Below are positions 35,001 through 45,249 of a DNA stretch of 64,000 nucleotides, in pieces. The translations under genes and the position numbers were made by a program. The stretch comes from Trebouxia sp. TZW2008 (taxonomy: Eukaryota; Chlorophyta; Trebouxiophyceae; Trebouxiales; Trebouxiaceae): assembly GCA_002118135.1 (NCBI GenBank), contig BDIU01000297.1:1-64000 (forward strand), given 5' to 3'. The notes beneath the pieces were generated by a model that worked only from the letters and a program-made list of their open reading frames with translations, was not told the DNA's origin and ran no database searches. The first letter of the stretch is position 1, and every line of letters begins with the position of its first letter.

Positions 35001-37917
35001 CCCTGGTACAAGGCGGGACTTCCAGTAGAAGGGGTTCAGGTATCTGGTTATGAACCTTTCCCACTGTGTTTCATCAAAGTACTGGCTTGGGGGATGCTTC
35101 TTTAAAACCTGCACATGTGCAAAGCCGTTGTCAATGCATGTATCCTGACAGGCATGAGCATGGTGCTTGATGTCAATGAGCCCTAGTACAAGGCGTGACT
35201 TCCAGTAAGAGGGGTTCAGGTATCTGGTTATGAACATTTCCCACAGGGTTTCATCAATAGCCTGACTCCGGGGATGCTTGTTGAGAACCTGCACATGTGC
35301 AAAGCCGTTGTCAATGCATGTATCCTGACAGGCATGAGCATGGTGCTTGATGTCAATGAGCCCTAGTACAAGGCGTGACTTCCAGTAAAAGGGGTTCAGG
35401 TATCTGGTTATGAGCATTTCCCACAGGGTTTCATCAATAGCCTGACTCCGGGGATGCTTGTTGAGAACCTGCACGTGTGCAAAGCCGTTGTCAATGCATG
35501 CATTGTGACAGGCATAAGCCTGGTCCATGATGTCAATGAGCCCAGGCACAGGGCGCGACTTCCAGTAGAAGGGGTTCAGGTAACTGGTAATGAAGGGTTC
35601 CCACAGGGTCTCATCAACAGCCTGACTTGGAGGATGCTTCTTCAAAACCTGCACATGTGCAAAGCGGTTGTCAATGCGATGGAAACAGGCATAAGCTTGG
35701 CGCAGATTTCAGTGAGCCCTGGTACAAGCCATGACTTCCAGTAAAAGGGGTTCAGGCATTCGGTGACAAACGTTTTGCACTGTGTTTCATCAACAGCCTG
35801 ACTCCGGGGATGCTTCTTCAAGACCTGCACATGTGCAAAGCCGTTGTCAATGATTGCATCCTCCCAGGCATGAGCTTGATGCATGATGTCTGATTGCTGG
35901 TAACTGACATTTGCAGTATTTACCAAAGAGAACTGAGTCTAATTTTGGCTTGGGCAACGCAATAAGAATGATGCAGGGCACTGACAATTTGGCAAATCTG
36001 GTTGCACACCTGTAGCAGCTCTTCAGGGGTGTACTGTCTGAAGCGCTCAACCGGCAGTAGGGGGAGGCTCAAGTGGTATGTTCCCAAACACCAGCTTGCG
36101 CTTGTCACCAACACAATGGTGGCATTGATGTTGTAGCCTGCAATTGGCATAGCCATTTCAGCATTTCTACCCTGTGCCAAACAACGGCATTGATGTTGTA
36201 GCCTGCATATGGCTTAGTGATTCTGGCGACATCACATGGGCACCAGCACGTACTCATCATTAACACAATAATGTCGTTGATGTTTTAGCCTGCAATTCTC
36301 ATTCCAGAATTCTTATACTATGCCAAACAATGGCATTGATGTTGTGGCCTGCAATTGGCATAGTCATTTTGGCAAGATGACATGGGCACCAGCATGCACT
36401 GTTCACTAGCACAAAGGTGACATTGATGTTGTAGCCTGCAATGGCAGAGTCATTTCAGGAACATCAGACTGTGTGGGAAAATGTGGCGTGCAAATGGCAT
36501 AGTGAGATCAGCAACATGACTCGGTGCAAAGTGAGGGCACTCATAATGTAGCCTGCAAATGGCATGGCAATGTTTCAGCAACATCACATTGTGTGAAGTG
36601 TTGATGTTGATGTTGATGTTGATGTTGATGTTGATGTTGAGGTTGAGGTTGAGGTTGAGGTTGAGGTTGATGTTGATGTTGATGTTGATGTTGTTGTTAT
36701 AGCCTGCAAATGGCACCATTGTCTCAGGAACAATACACTGAGCAAAAGATCCACGTGTACTTTGCAGCCTGCAAATGGTACCGTCGTACACAAAACATCA
36801 CACTGTGCAAAGTAGTGGTGCTGATGTGGTGCCCTGCAATGGCATAGTGATTTTAGCAACATGACATGGGAGCCAGCATGCAAAATGGGGTCACGGTTAA
36901 CCTGCAATTTGAAGCATTTCTGAACATCAGCACACACAGGGCTGTATCTTGTGTTGCGTAAGGAACACTGAAGAAACAACAAACAGACAGAACAGGAAAC
37001 AAGACAATATAAAGAAACAAAACAAACCAAAGGTTCAAGCCAAAACAAGAAGCTAGAACAACAAGACACAAGGAAAGCAGCTCTTACCACTCATGTGATG
37101 AGCTTTGGCTAGGGTGCAGATGTCATCCAGCATGGCAATATACTCCACATGGTCCACAATGATACACACTTGCCGCTTTTCAAAAGGGGCCAACTCTGCC
37201 AACACGACGTGTTTCAGCGCTGAAAAGAAGAAGCAGCAGCAGCAGCAGCAGTGGCAGCAGCAGCAGCAGTGGCAGCAGCAGCAGCAGTTGCAGCAGCCGC
37301 AGCGGCAGCACAGACTGTTGACGGGCAAGAGGCGTAACATATGGTGTGACTGACATTTGACATACCTATGAGCTGATGAACAAAGTCTGCCATGGCTGAG
37401 CCTCCTTTACAAGATTTGACTGGTGTGTCTGAAGTCAGAGCCTGCAGAAGGCATATTTTTGAAGCGTTGGAATGAAGCATTGAGCATTCACATTATGTGT
37501 GCAAGCCACTGACTGCAAGTGCTTTGAGGATGTCATCAAAAATGGTGTTTGCTTTGTAGACCCGACTGCAGCAGACTTCCACTGCCTGCATCTGCATCTG
37601 GCCTACCAAAGCTCTGCAACACTATCGGGTCGTCTTTGATGGAAAATGCAAAATTTGCTGATGATAGCCGAACTTTCTGACCTAAGGATGGAGGTCTTCC
37701 CTGTGCCCGCCATGCCTTGGAGGACGAACACTGATTCCCCAATCAGATGCCCCAGCAAGCCAGTGATGTTGTTGTCGCGGCCAGGAAATTTGAGCGAAAC
37801 CTCTTGCATGATGCGCTCCAGATCGACGGCTTCCATCGAAACCGTTTCTACTTTTCCTTGATCAGCAAGAGGAACCGCGCGAGGCAATCCTCTCTCAGCT
37901 ACATCGACGCACGCCAT
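32074..37917 (-). CDS. ORC5: Origin recognition complex subunit 5
   Basis: Subunit of the origin recognition complex that marks replication origins. Exons on the minus strand: 37,917-37,682 with SLKFPGRDNN and MAGTGKTSIL (complete Walker A); 37,441-37,366 (TPVKSCKGGSAMADF); 37,219-37,088 with QVCIIVDHVEYI (Walker B position); 36,137-36,010 with ATIVLVTSASWCL and FRQYTPEELLQ; 35,108-34,843, joining as LLQ-VLKKHP, with FITRYLNPFYWKSR, YACYTQPVQDGK and LGMAFRPQWQRM; 33,749-33,572 with LDTDTMVLAVALYAAAW. This order matches ORC5 from P-loop to C-terminal region. Exons 33,124-32,453 (Lys-rich and Ser/Thr-rich) and 32,225-32,074 are less certain and might belong to another gene. The start at the Met of MACVDVAE is chosen; a Met closer to LKFPGR is possible. 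Several exons are flanked by duplicated copies. Confidence 0.75.
32275..32452. repeat. Duplicated segment of about 110 bp
   Basis: GGAACAATGCAGCTTACATGGGCATCATGCA near 32,287 matches GAACAATGCAGGCTGTTTGGCCTGCATAGACATCATGCA near 32,384, each followed by GTGCAAAGCCT. It lies in the last intron of the ORC5 model. Confidence 0.6.
33570..33935. repeat. About 155-bp duplication of an ORC5 exon start
   Basis: The exon beginning at 33,749 has a decayed copy at about 33,905-33,800. Both show GTCCCAAG(G/C)(G/A)T(T/C)TCCAAAGTTCCTGCATA on the plus strand. The copy reads GDAWDSVEVDTN on the minus strand and then breaks. Confidence 0.65.
34430..34900. repeat. Copies of an ORC5 exon end with expanded CAG tracts
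   Basis: AAGTCTCATCA(A/G) with (A/G)GGA(G/A)CAAAGTCCCTGG occurs at 34,843-34,880 and near 34,450-34,490; a weaker copy lies near 34,610. These are copies of the 3' end of the exon 35,108-34,843. Between them, CAG repeats lie at about 34,648-34,765. Confidence 0.65.
34960..35905 (-). repeat. 180-bp tandem array of an ORC5 exon (5-6 units)
   Basis: CCTGCACATGTGCAAAGC recurs near 35,107, 35,287, 35,467, 35,647 and 35,827. On the minus strand each unit is acceptor TGTGCAG, then VL(K/N)KHP, then NPFYWKS and GLIDI. Four units join in one open frame (35,654 to 34,840), a 60-residue protein repeat. The most upstream unit is out of frame. Confidence 0.9.
36130..36850. repeat. Array of copied 3' splice sites of an ORC5 exon
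   Basis: GATGTTGTAGCCTGCAATTGGCATAG and variants recur about eight times at spacings of 70-130 bp. On the minus strand each copy reads TGCCA(A/T)TTGCAG then GGCTACAACATCAA, that is, the acceptor and first codons (GYNIN) of the exon 36,137-36,010. Confidence 0.8.
36599..36692. repeat. GTTGAT/GTTGAG hexanucleotide microsatellite
   Basis: About 15 units of GTTGAT with an internal block of GTTGAG. It is joined directly to one copied acceptor (TTGCAGGCTATAACAACAAC on the minus strand), so it appears to be an expansion of the AACATCAA at the start of the copied exon. Confidence 0.95.
37231..37306. repeat. CAG/CAGTGG microsatellite
   Basis: Interrupted CAG repeat immediately upstream (minus strand) of the Walker-B-position exon of ORC5, starting 12 bp before its acceptor. 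Confidence 0.95.
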
Positions 37918-37989
37918 AGGTGCAAATAGTACACCGGACGCAAGGCTGGGCCTGACGAAGCTTATGACCAACGGAAAGACGCGCACTCC

Positions 37990-38432
37990 GCAGCTGAGAT
38001 GATGGCGCGTTCAAGGAAGGTCAAGTGGTTTCGGAGACCAATATGCAGCGCCATATTGACCTTGCCTACGTTCTTCACGTTGCAGGCCATGTCCAACCGT
38101 TACAGCAGGTTTTAATTCCCACGATGACATGCAGCTGCTGGAATTTCCGGTTTGTTGGCATACCAACAACATTGGCTGTTAGTACTGGCCTGGTTAGACA
38201 CATTGCATAAAACTAGCTGAAACCAGAATGTCTTGTCACGGGGAGTGGACAGTCATTCGGATACCAGGCTCTCAGCATTTCAAAGCATTTCAAAGGGCAG
38301 TTTGATGACTATTCTCTGTGTGACAGCACATCAGTGTTTGTGGCAGGTGTTTCATTTCCTGATGAATTTAAACATTGGTGACAAGACCCTGCACAAGACT
38401 CAAGGCTCTGTTGACGCCACGCAGTCACTTTA
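37990..38432. other. Upstream region of ORC5 and left flank of transposon remains
   Basis: No gene is recognised. It should contain the ORC5 promoter on the minus strand and the left end of the inserted element, whose border I cannot define. Confidence 0.35.
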
Positions 38433-39735
38433 GTGCAATGCTTGCGCACAAAGGAACTGTATCCTTTGTTACATGTCCAAATACGGACGTCGCAGCCTGC
38501 TCTGACTGGCTCAGCCTCCTTTGATGCCTTGCTGCCAGCCATCCATCTCAGCCGATGTGGCAGCCAAATCAACCAAGCACCAACCCAGCTGACCTCAGCC
38601 CAAGTTCACCAGCTCTACTATAGTAGTTTGCTCAAAGCCAGTGACACCATGATCAACTCCTGGGCAGCTGAGACAACTCAACGTCGTGACAAAGCTATGT
38701 CTGAGTTGCATGGGTGGCTGCTACAGATGCCATCCTCTCTGGGCAAATCTCTGCTCATCTGCACTCCCACTGACATCCTGGTCTACATGGAAGGTTACTG
38801 GACAACCAAGCATGCTGGTACTCAGCTCCCAGATGGCAGCTCAGTCGCTTCCCCAGCTGGTGTGAACCAATGCTTGTCCAGCTTGTCTACAGGCTTCACT
38901 CTTGTGGGACGTGTGGGTGACTGGTCTCAGGTCAACTCTCATGGGAATCCCATCAAAAGTACTGAGGTCACTCAATATCGCCAGGGATACAGACAGAAGT
39001 CTTTTCACAGTGGCTACCTGGAAGGTTCAGCTGTCCCAATGACAGTTGACAAGAAGGAGCAGCTGATTGACTACATTGACAACCTTGCTGCCACAGCCTC
39101 CTCAGCAACTAAGTGCCTTGTCCTAGAGAGGGACATTGTCATGGTCCTTCTATTATGGGAGAGCTACCAGAGGGGCCATGATTGTGGTAAGGTAACCATG
39201 GGTGACTTCTTTGATCCTCAAGGCCAACCCCTGTCCTATCCACTTCCCTCCAATGTTGCTGATGGCTACCGCTTGTTGTTTGCCCCTTATTGAACCAAGA
39301 CAGTCAGGGGTCAGCGTGCTGCTCCCATCATCTTGACTGCAAGCAGCCCCTCCAGACACAGCTTTGTGCACCGGTTTATTGCTTCTGGTCACAGACGCCA
39401 GCTGCTCAGCCCTAGTCAACATCTGTCCAGTCCCTTGAGCAGAGATCAGACCAGCTTCCTTACCACTGCCATGACTTCTTCAGCCCCCGGCAAACGCATC
39501 AAGCAGCACTTGGAGAGCAGCAAACTCTATGCTGGTGAAAGCAATCAAGGCTTCAGGCGTGCACACATTCAGACTGATGCAGCAGCTGGTCTCAGCACCT
39601 CCTAAATTGGGCAACAAGCTCAGATCAAGACTGACTCCATTGTGGAGCTGTACAAAAACCCCATCAGGCACCTGCCCAGATTGGAGCGTCAGAATGCCTC
39701 CAAGAAGCGTCCTCATGACAGCATTGACTTTGTCT
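38433..39735 (+). pseudogene. Tyrosine recombinase of a mobile element, two in-frame stops
   Basis: One reading frame holds a core-binding part (MPSSLGKSLLICTPTDILVY; WSQVNSHGNPIKS) and a catalytic part: SYQRGHDCGKVTMGDFF (first Arg), TKTVRGQRAAPI (Lys region), SNQGFRRAHIQ (box like HGxRRG, with Gln for His), and IKTDSIVELYKNPIRHLPRL with the candidate Tyr. The frame is broken by TGA at 39,291-39,293 and by TAA at 39,603-39,605, and ends with TAG near 39,735. The family is known in plant, algal and oomycete mobile elements. It differs clearly from the recombinase at 2,345-7,153. Confidence 0.65.
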
Positions 39736-40150
39736 AGAATACTGTTGACTCCCTGAAGGTGTGGGTGGGTGGGACTTTTTGACAGCTATACGCAGCGCAC
39801 TGCTGCAGGCTTGTTCTTAAACCTTTTACTTATTCTTGCAGCAGACTTCTTGCGCTGGACTATTCAATTTTGTTAGCTGCAAGTTGCTGTTCCCTCCTTG
39901 CATTCAAAGTTGGGTGAGGTAATGAACAGCACGTGTCAGAATTCCAGTAAGGGCAGTTACTGGAGTGCTCTGCATTTAGTACTATATTACGTTGTGTGCC
40001 ATTGTCTAGAGACATGTGATTGGCCTGGGGTTGACTCACAGGCATAAGCTGACTTAGTAATATACATGCATGACTAGCTATGCCAGAGTCTACCCTAGAT
40101 GGGCTCAGGTTATGCAACTGGCAATCACATCACAGATCCCATCTACACCT
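39736..40150. other. Spacer within transposon remains
   Basis: No frame with recognisable domain. The text between the recombinase relic and the nuclease-like frame could be internal to one element or the junction of two. Confidence 0.35.
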
Positions 40151-40352
40151 GAGCATTAAAGGACTTTGGGCCATGATGCTCAGGCTGAGCCCATCCTACC
40201 CCAGCTGGCATCCTGCCTGCTTTGCCAGCTAGCCCTGCGATGTCTCACCATAGAATGAACCAGGCCTGCATTCTGTACCTGGGATGCTTAGGAGCTCTCT
40301 TCTTAATAGGTACGTGCGGGCCAGGGATGCACAGTTCTTTCCTGCCCTGTAG

Positions 40353-41015
40353 TTGCATTATTGCCCTTACTGGCATGTGCTCCAACATAGCCAAGCATTG
40401 TCTTGGCCACACAAGGCCACTGAGTATGCAGTCCACCTGCTCATCCTTGATTTTTCTGATGATGTCCATGTCCCAGCAAACAGCCACAACGGTGAAGATG
40501 GCAGAGTTGCCTTGCCTTGCAGGGGCTCACTCAGAGACAAGATGAGGCCTGACATGATGATGGTTGAGATGACAGATGAAGAAAGGACTAGATACCTGCC
40601 TCATGATGCCAACACTGGACAAGCGTTGCCAAGTCTGCCGGCCAAACTGCCAAATGGGAAAGCAAGGAACATCCACATTGTGGAAGTGGGATACTGCAGC
40701 AACGTATCCTACCTTGACAAGCTGGAGGAAAAGAAGGGAAAACACTCTGCCCTGGAGGCAGCCCTAACCAGTCATGGGTACAAAGATACAGTACTGACTT
40801 ACATCCTGGGCTCTTATGGCTCGACATCCATTAGCAACCAACAGACCTTGAAAGCCTTGGGTGTTGTGCAAGCGGCAGCTGACAAACTGAATAGGAAAGT
40901 TCATGAACACTCTGTGATAAGTGCACACAGTATCAACAAGTCTAGGAGATTTTTGGAACGCTCTCAAAGTAGGACAAACCATAGACGCAAAAGACAACCG
41001 GCTGACCCCTCGTAG
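40353..41015 (+). CDS. Retroelement C-terminal nuclease-like fragment
   Basis: The frame contains LRDKMRPDMMMVE, then HIVEVGYCSN, then KLEEKKGKHSALEAAL and TYILGSYGS. This order (RPD ... hIVEV ... K ... EKxxxY/H ... lGxxG) resembles the restriction-like PD-(D/E)xK endonuclease found at the C-terminus of some non-LTR retrotransposons. It ends with TAG at 41,013-41,015, shortly before a conserved 3' tail. Upstream reverse transcriptase is not seen, so the copy is 5'-truncated or part of a composite. The shown start is only the first start codon in frame. Confidence 0.5.
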   Translation: MHYCPYWHVLQHSQALSWPHKATEYAVHLLILDFSDDVHVPANSHNGEDGRVALPCRGSLRDKMRPDMMMVEMTDEERTRYLPHDANTGQALPSLPAKLPNGKARNIHIVEVGYCSNVSYLDKLEEKKGKHSALEAALTSHGYKDTVLTYILGSYGSTSISNQQTLKALGVVQAAADKLNRKVHEHSVISAHSINKSRRFLERSQSRTNHRRKRQPADPS

Positions 41016-41112
41016 GTCAATCTTCTATGGGTTGTTGCTTTGAAGGCAGCAATCCCGGGCTGCCTCTTTAGACAGAGGCTCCCGCTATGACGCGTAACGG
41101 CGTAGACTTTTC
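41016..41112 (+). mobile_element. 3' tail of the retroelement
   Basis: Directly after the stop codon come GGCAGCAATCCCGGGCTGCC, a small AGAGGC-type hairpin, CGCGTAACGGCGTAGAC and a CTTTT-rich tract. The same order is found on the minus strand at 30,372-30,296, defining it as a mobile 3' end. Confidence 0.6.
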
Positions 41113-41541
41113 TTTTTTCTTTTTTCTTACATGTCTTGACCTCAGACATGCCATTTAGCCTAATCAGGCTTGCTAGAGCTGCTTTGCACTGCCATCCTGT
41201 CGTACACAAAAGTTGTGTCCACAACTGTCCCTGATGGATCAGCTTGACTCAAAGACATTTTGTAAAGCTGAGACGCAGGCTGATGGCGGTGCGGGTCGAC
41301 ACTTGCCTGCCAGGATTGCAACGCATGACAACATTTAGAACTTTGGTGTGAAGTCGCAACGTGCAGCAAGTAAGCGCCATCGATTGTCGAGGCCCCCACC
41401 GTCCCAGATGATGTTCTCGACCGTTCACAAACTATTCTGCCTGCGTGCTCGACTCGTTAGCGTGTGCATGGACAGTTGCATTGTGCAATTGGTTGCTACG
41501 TTTGCAGCAAATTCACCTTTCGTCGCAGGTAGGGCGCGGAA
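41113..41541. other. Promoter-side region of the next gene
   Basis: No gene is recognised. It lies between the retroelement tail and the start codon at 41,542. Confidence 0.3.
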
Positions 41542-43640
41542 ATGGAGGCGACCGATGCTTTGCAGGCAAGCACGTCGAGCGAAGATTTCGTCAAGCTGTG
41601 GGTGACCACAAGCTTCCAAACCAGGATGCTATTGAGAGCAGACAGTGATGCACGTGTCAGCCAAATGCAAGGTGAGTTGCATGCTGCAAATTAGCCAATG
41701 CACTGACAATTCAGGCAACACTCTGCAGCTGCTGGACTGCAGAAAAGCTAAATTGTAGTCTGCAGGTGTGACAACTGCTGAATGCTTGCAGCTACACTTG
41801 AAAATGAACACCAGAGGGTCTATCCACATTTTGGCCGTGTGATATGTACCAGGTTTCAGGTCTCAGCAGCCCAGGGCAAAGCTATTATCCACCCTCGAGT
41901 CCTGCTCCCTCACTTCATCATGTCAGGTGCAGCACATGTCCTTTGCCCATTCTCTCTCTGGCAATGACTGAGCATTCTAGGGTCACTCATTAAATTGCAT
42001 ATTTTGAACATTAGACTTCCGTTCTGTGATGCTTAGAAGAAGCCAGCTTGGCGAGACAAGGCTTGTGCCGCACACGTCTAGCACTCTTGCTGGAAATTGT
42101 ATTAATTATATTTTTCTCATTGACAACTCAGTTGCTTAGTTGTCAATCTGGCACTTACGACCTGTTGCACAGGACTGCTTGATTCTAGATGGAGTTTTGT
42201 ACCAGGAAATTCAAAGGTTTTTGTCCATCCTTCCAGACATCACTGTCATTACAATATTTGCAAAATATTTCAGCCCAGAAAAGCGAAGTTCCCGTCTTGT
42301 TCAATGCAGACATCATGGAGGTCAGCAACCAATCCCTATATGTAGATGCCTTTCTGACAACACCGCCAGTAAGTCGCCCTTGCTTCAGCTTGCTCTCTTG
42401 TAAGCTACTGTTGGCATGCTTGCTGATGTTGTCTTGTAAAACGCCATCACAACAACATTACACTTTCCAGCATACAGTGCTGGGTATGTTTGGCACAAGT
42501 CCTGTCTTGCCTGGCAGGCTTGTCTACAACGCTGCTTGTTTCTAAACCCACCCCTGCATGCAATGCTGTGCGTAGCAAAAGGAGCCACAATTTGAACATT
42601 GCATCACCAAAGCCATTCTCCATGGCCTCCAGGAAACTGCAAGGATGTTTGAGCAGCAATGTCTGGTATTTGGTGCCTGCTATGCATGTAGAGGAATGGC
42701 AGTTGCCTCAAGCAGTCACAGCATTGTCACAAAGGGATGCGGCTGATGTAGATCAGCAAATTGCAGAGCCCATGATCTAGCGAGCTCAATCACTGTAGGC
42801 ACTGCAACTTCTCGACACTGTGTCTGATCATTGCAGGCGCCTCAAGGTGACGTTGAGTCTGCGAGTTCAGCTCAGTCACAGTCTGATGCTCAATCAGCCA
42901 GTTCGGGTAACGCTCAACCCCCCTGCATTGCATATGGTAAATATTTAATGCTGTTTGCTGTTTGTTACGAGCACAAGCCAACAGGGCATGTCTTACAGTG
43001 CACCTATCGTGACAGCAGCTGCTTGCTTCGGCAGGCGCAATGTCATGCTGAGTCAGCCAGTTCTGGTGAAGCATGTCTTCAATGCATGACATTGTCAGAA
43101 AGCTGATATTTTGTGCTGTATGGTGCAAGCACAGGTCAGCAATGCACGTCTCAGCATGCACCTCTTGTGACAGCAGCTGCTTAATCATGGCATGTTTGCT
43201 CAATCACAATCTGATGCTCAGTCAGCCAGTTCCTGGTGAAGCCTGTCTTCACTGCATGACATTGTCAGAAGCTGATGCCGTATGCTGTATGCTGCCACCA
43301 CAAGTTGGGCGATGCATGTGTTATCATGCACCTATTGTGACAACAGCTGGTTGCTCATGTCATGTTTGCTCAACCACCATCTGACGGTCAGTCAGCCAGT
43401 TCTTTTTAGCCTGTACAGCTTGAATAGCATCAGGCATAACTTCTCAAGCTGCATCTGGGATTGCGATCATTGTGCTGATGGTGTATGTTGTCAGCACAGG
43501 TTCACAATGCATACAAGTACAATTGCGTGGCGCATGGTGTATATCTCAAGCACAAACCTACAGTGCATGCGCGAGTGTGCAGCTGTCTTGCTGATGGTCC
43601 ACGTCGTGAGCGCAAGTCCACAATACATACCCACCATTGT
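41542..43640 (+). CDS. Unidentified spliced gene
   Basis: Exon 1 begins with ATG at 41,542 (MEATDALQAS ... DARVSQMQ) and ends at CAAG|GTGAGT (41,671, phase 1). Exon 2 is 41,792-41,926 and joins in phase (ATLENEHQRVYPHFG ... LLPHFIMS). Likely further exons are about 42,173-42,218 (DCLILDGVLYQEIQ), 42,276-42,370 (SEVPVLFNADIMEVSNQ) and 42,540-42,779 (SNVWYLVPAMHVEEW). The 3' part runs into tandem copies encoding Ser-rich ESASSGEA text. The family is not recognised. The 3' end is uncertain and the gene may stop at 42,779. Confidence 0.45.
42830..43640. repeat. About 170-bp tandem units, about five copies
   Basis: GAGTCAGCCAGTTCTGGTGAAGC(A/C)TGTCTTC(A/T)(A/C)TGCATGACATTGTCAGAA is found near 43,047 and 43,217; shorter matches to GTCAGCCAGTTC and CACAGG/CACAAGC...CAATGCA occur at 42,893, 43,390 and 43,500-43,620. 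Decay increases rightward. Confidence 0.7.
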
Positions 43641-44324
43641 ACCCTACTGTTGTCACAGGAGTTGATCGCTTGTGACATATTTGCTTGGTCACTTGAAAAG
43701 GCTAGACTGTTGATGTCACTGCAGCTTGTGTGGTTTGTGTAGGGCAGTAATGTTTTCTCGGCTTCAAAGCATGGCACAGCATGGGTGGGCAAGCCCAGTG
43801 CTTGTGGCAGATTTGCAAGGCCACAAAGTATGAGAAGCTTAGCAAACAGCAGAGAACACTCTATCAACATGTGTGTTAGTCAGCGATGAAGCATGTTTGG
43901 TCAGCTTCAATATGTGATATCCACCTGGTGAGTCAGCTTGAGTTAAAGCAAGCCTGGAGGCAGCATAATGACCCACGACCAGCAGCACATATGGGTCAAA
44001 CACTGTTTTCTTATTGTAGTGACACTAATATAGTGACGATGTTGCCACAATATTCACATGGGAACCAAGCACTGCACTCTGACTGCAATGGTACTTCTGG
44101 TTGGGAGCTTGCCATTAGTGTCACGTGGTTGATGGGTGACTGTCATTCCAGCTGTAGTCGAGAACGGCTGCAGAGGTCCCAGACAGTTCAAAAGATCTTC
44201 CGACGTACCGCAGGTGATTCAAAGAGTCAGACAATAGTTTTGATTGCACAAACGGCACGTGTATACAATTGGGCAGCAATAGTATATACATAACGGTATA
44301 TAGATAGTAAGTTGAGATTTTACG
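43641..44324. other. No recognisable gene
   Basis: Short frames without known motifs on both strands. The right half is more even in base composition and may hold the promoter of the gene starting at 44,586. Confidence 0.3.
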
Positions 44325-44364
44325 GCATGCTACGGCCATACCATCCAGACTAGACCCCTTGTTC
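44325..44364 (+). other. 5S-rRNA-like 5' fragment
   Basis: GCTACGGCCATACCATCC followed by GACCCCTT resembles the first third of a eukaryotic 5S rRNA. The internal control region does not follow, so it is a fragment or a 5S-derived repeat. Confidence 0.45.
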
Positions 44365-44585
44365 TACCTGTTCTCCGACCTACGACCTGTACATCGGTAA
44401 CACGATAGGGGTATGCGGTATAATGAGAGGCCACTCCCCGACACTCTCCGCAATCTGGAAAAGGGTCTTCCGGACCACTTTACCAGCAGCGTCATATCGC
44501 CTGACGGTGCGTTGTACGCGGGCGACATCTCTCGCGGGTGAGCAGACGGGAGCGTCTCTCTCGGCTGTGTAACTGGCCATCAAAT

Positions 44586-45230
44586 ATGTGTCTGTACCGC
44601 GCCGCTGTAGATCTGCAGCTCAAACCTGGAGCACCGCAAGCTGACATCAACAGGCTAGACTCTCTGCGATACATGCTTCTAACAAGCCAAGCAGTGAGAA
44701 CAAGAACGCAGGTGCACCGTCTCTGGAAAGTCTAGCTGCAAAACATGATCCGAACAGGCAGCAATACAAACCAGGCGAGCACAAAGCTCACAACCGCCCA
44801 CGCAACCGCGAGTAACTCATCAGCCTCTTTCTTGACGGAGAACAGCGCGGCGCAAGCGTTCCTGAGGCTTGGCGGACTCCGGGAGACGTACAGCCTTTGC
44901 CCCTCAAGCGGAAGTCAAATGATTGAACTACCACCTTGCAGAGTGTGGTACTTCATTCATTACTGCCTCTCACCTTGCCCCAGGTCAAAGAAATCTTACT
45001 TCTGCCGCAGGCAACCCAATAAGCTCAAAAGGCTACTGTGGCTGGGCAACCGAGCTGCTTTTTCCATCAGCTTGTGAAAAGGATATGCAATTGCTACTCC
45101 TAAAGAAAGGCAGGCTCACTACAGACAGCACCGCTTTCGGTTTCAGGCTGAAGATGTCAAGGAACTGCCTCTGCATATCAAGAGTCTGCTGTTGTTGTAT
45201 GTGGTGGGACTGCTGTTGTCATTGCTGAGA
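44586..45230 (+). CDS. Unidentified spliced gene
   Basis: A clear first exon runs from ATG at 44,586 to CAG|GTGCAC at 44,711 (42 codons: MCLYRAAVDL ... SQAVRTRTQ). Possible further exons cover about 44,750-45,160 (for example FLRLGGLRETYSL or, in another frame, WATELLFPSACEKDMQ), but the frame choice is unclear. No family is recognised. It may continue into the tandem copies that follow. Confidence 0.35.
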
Positions 45231-45249
45231 CTGATCACACTAACATCAG

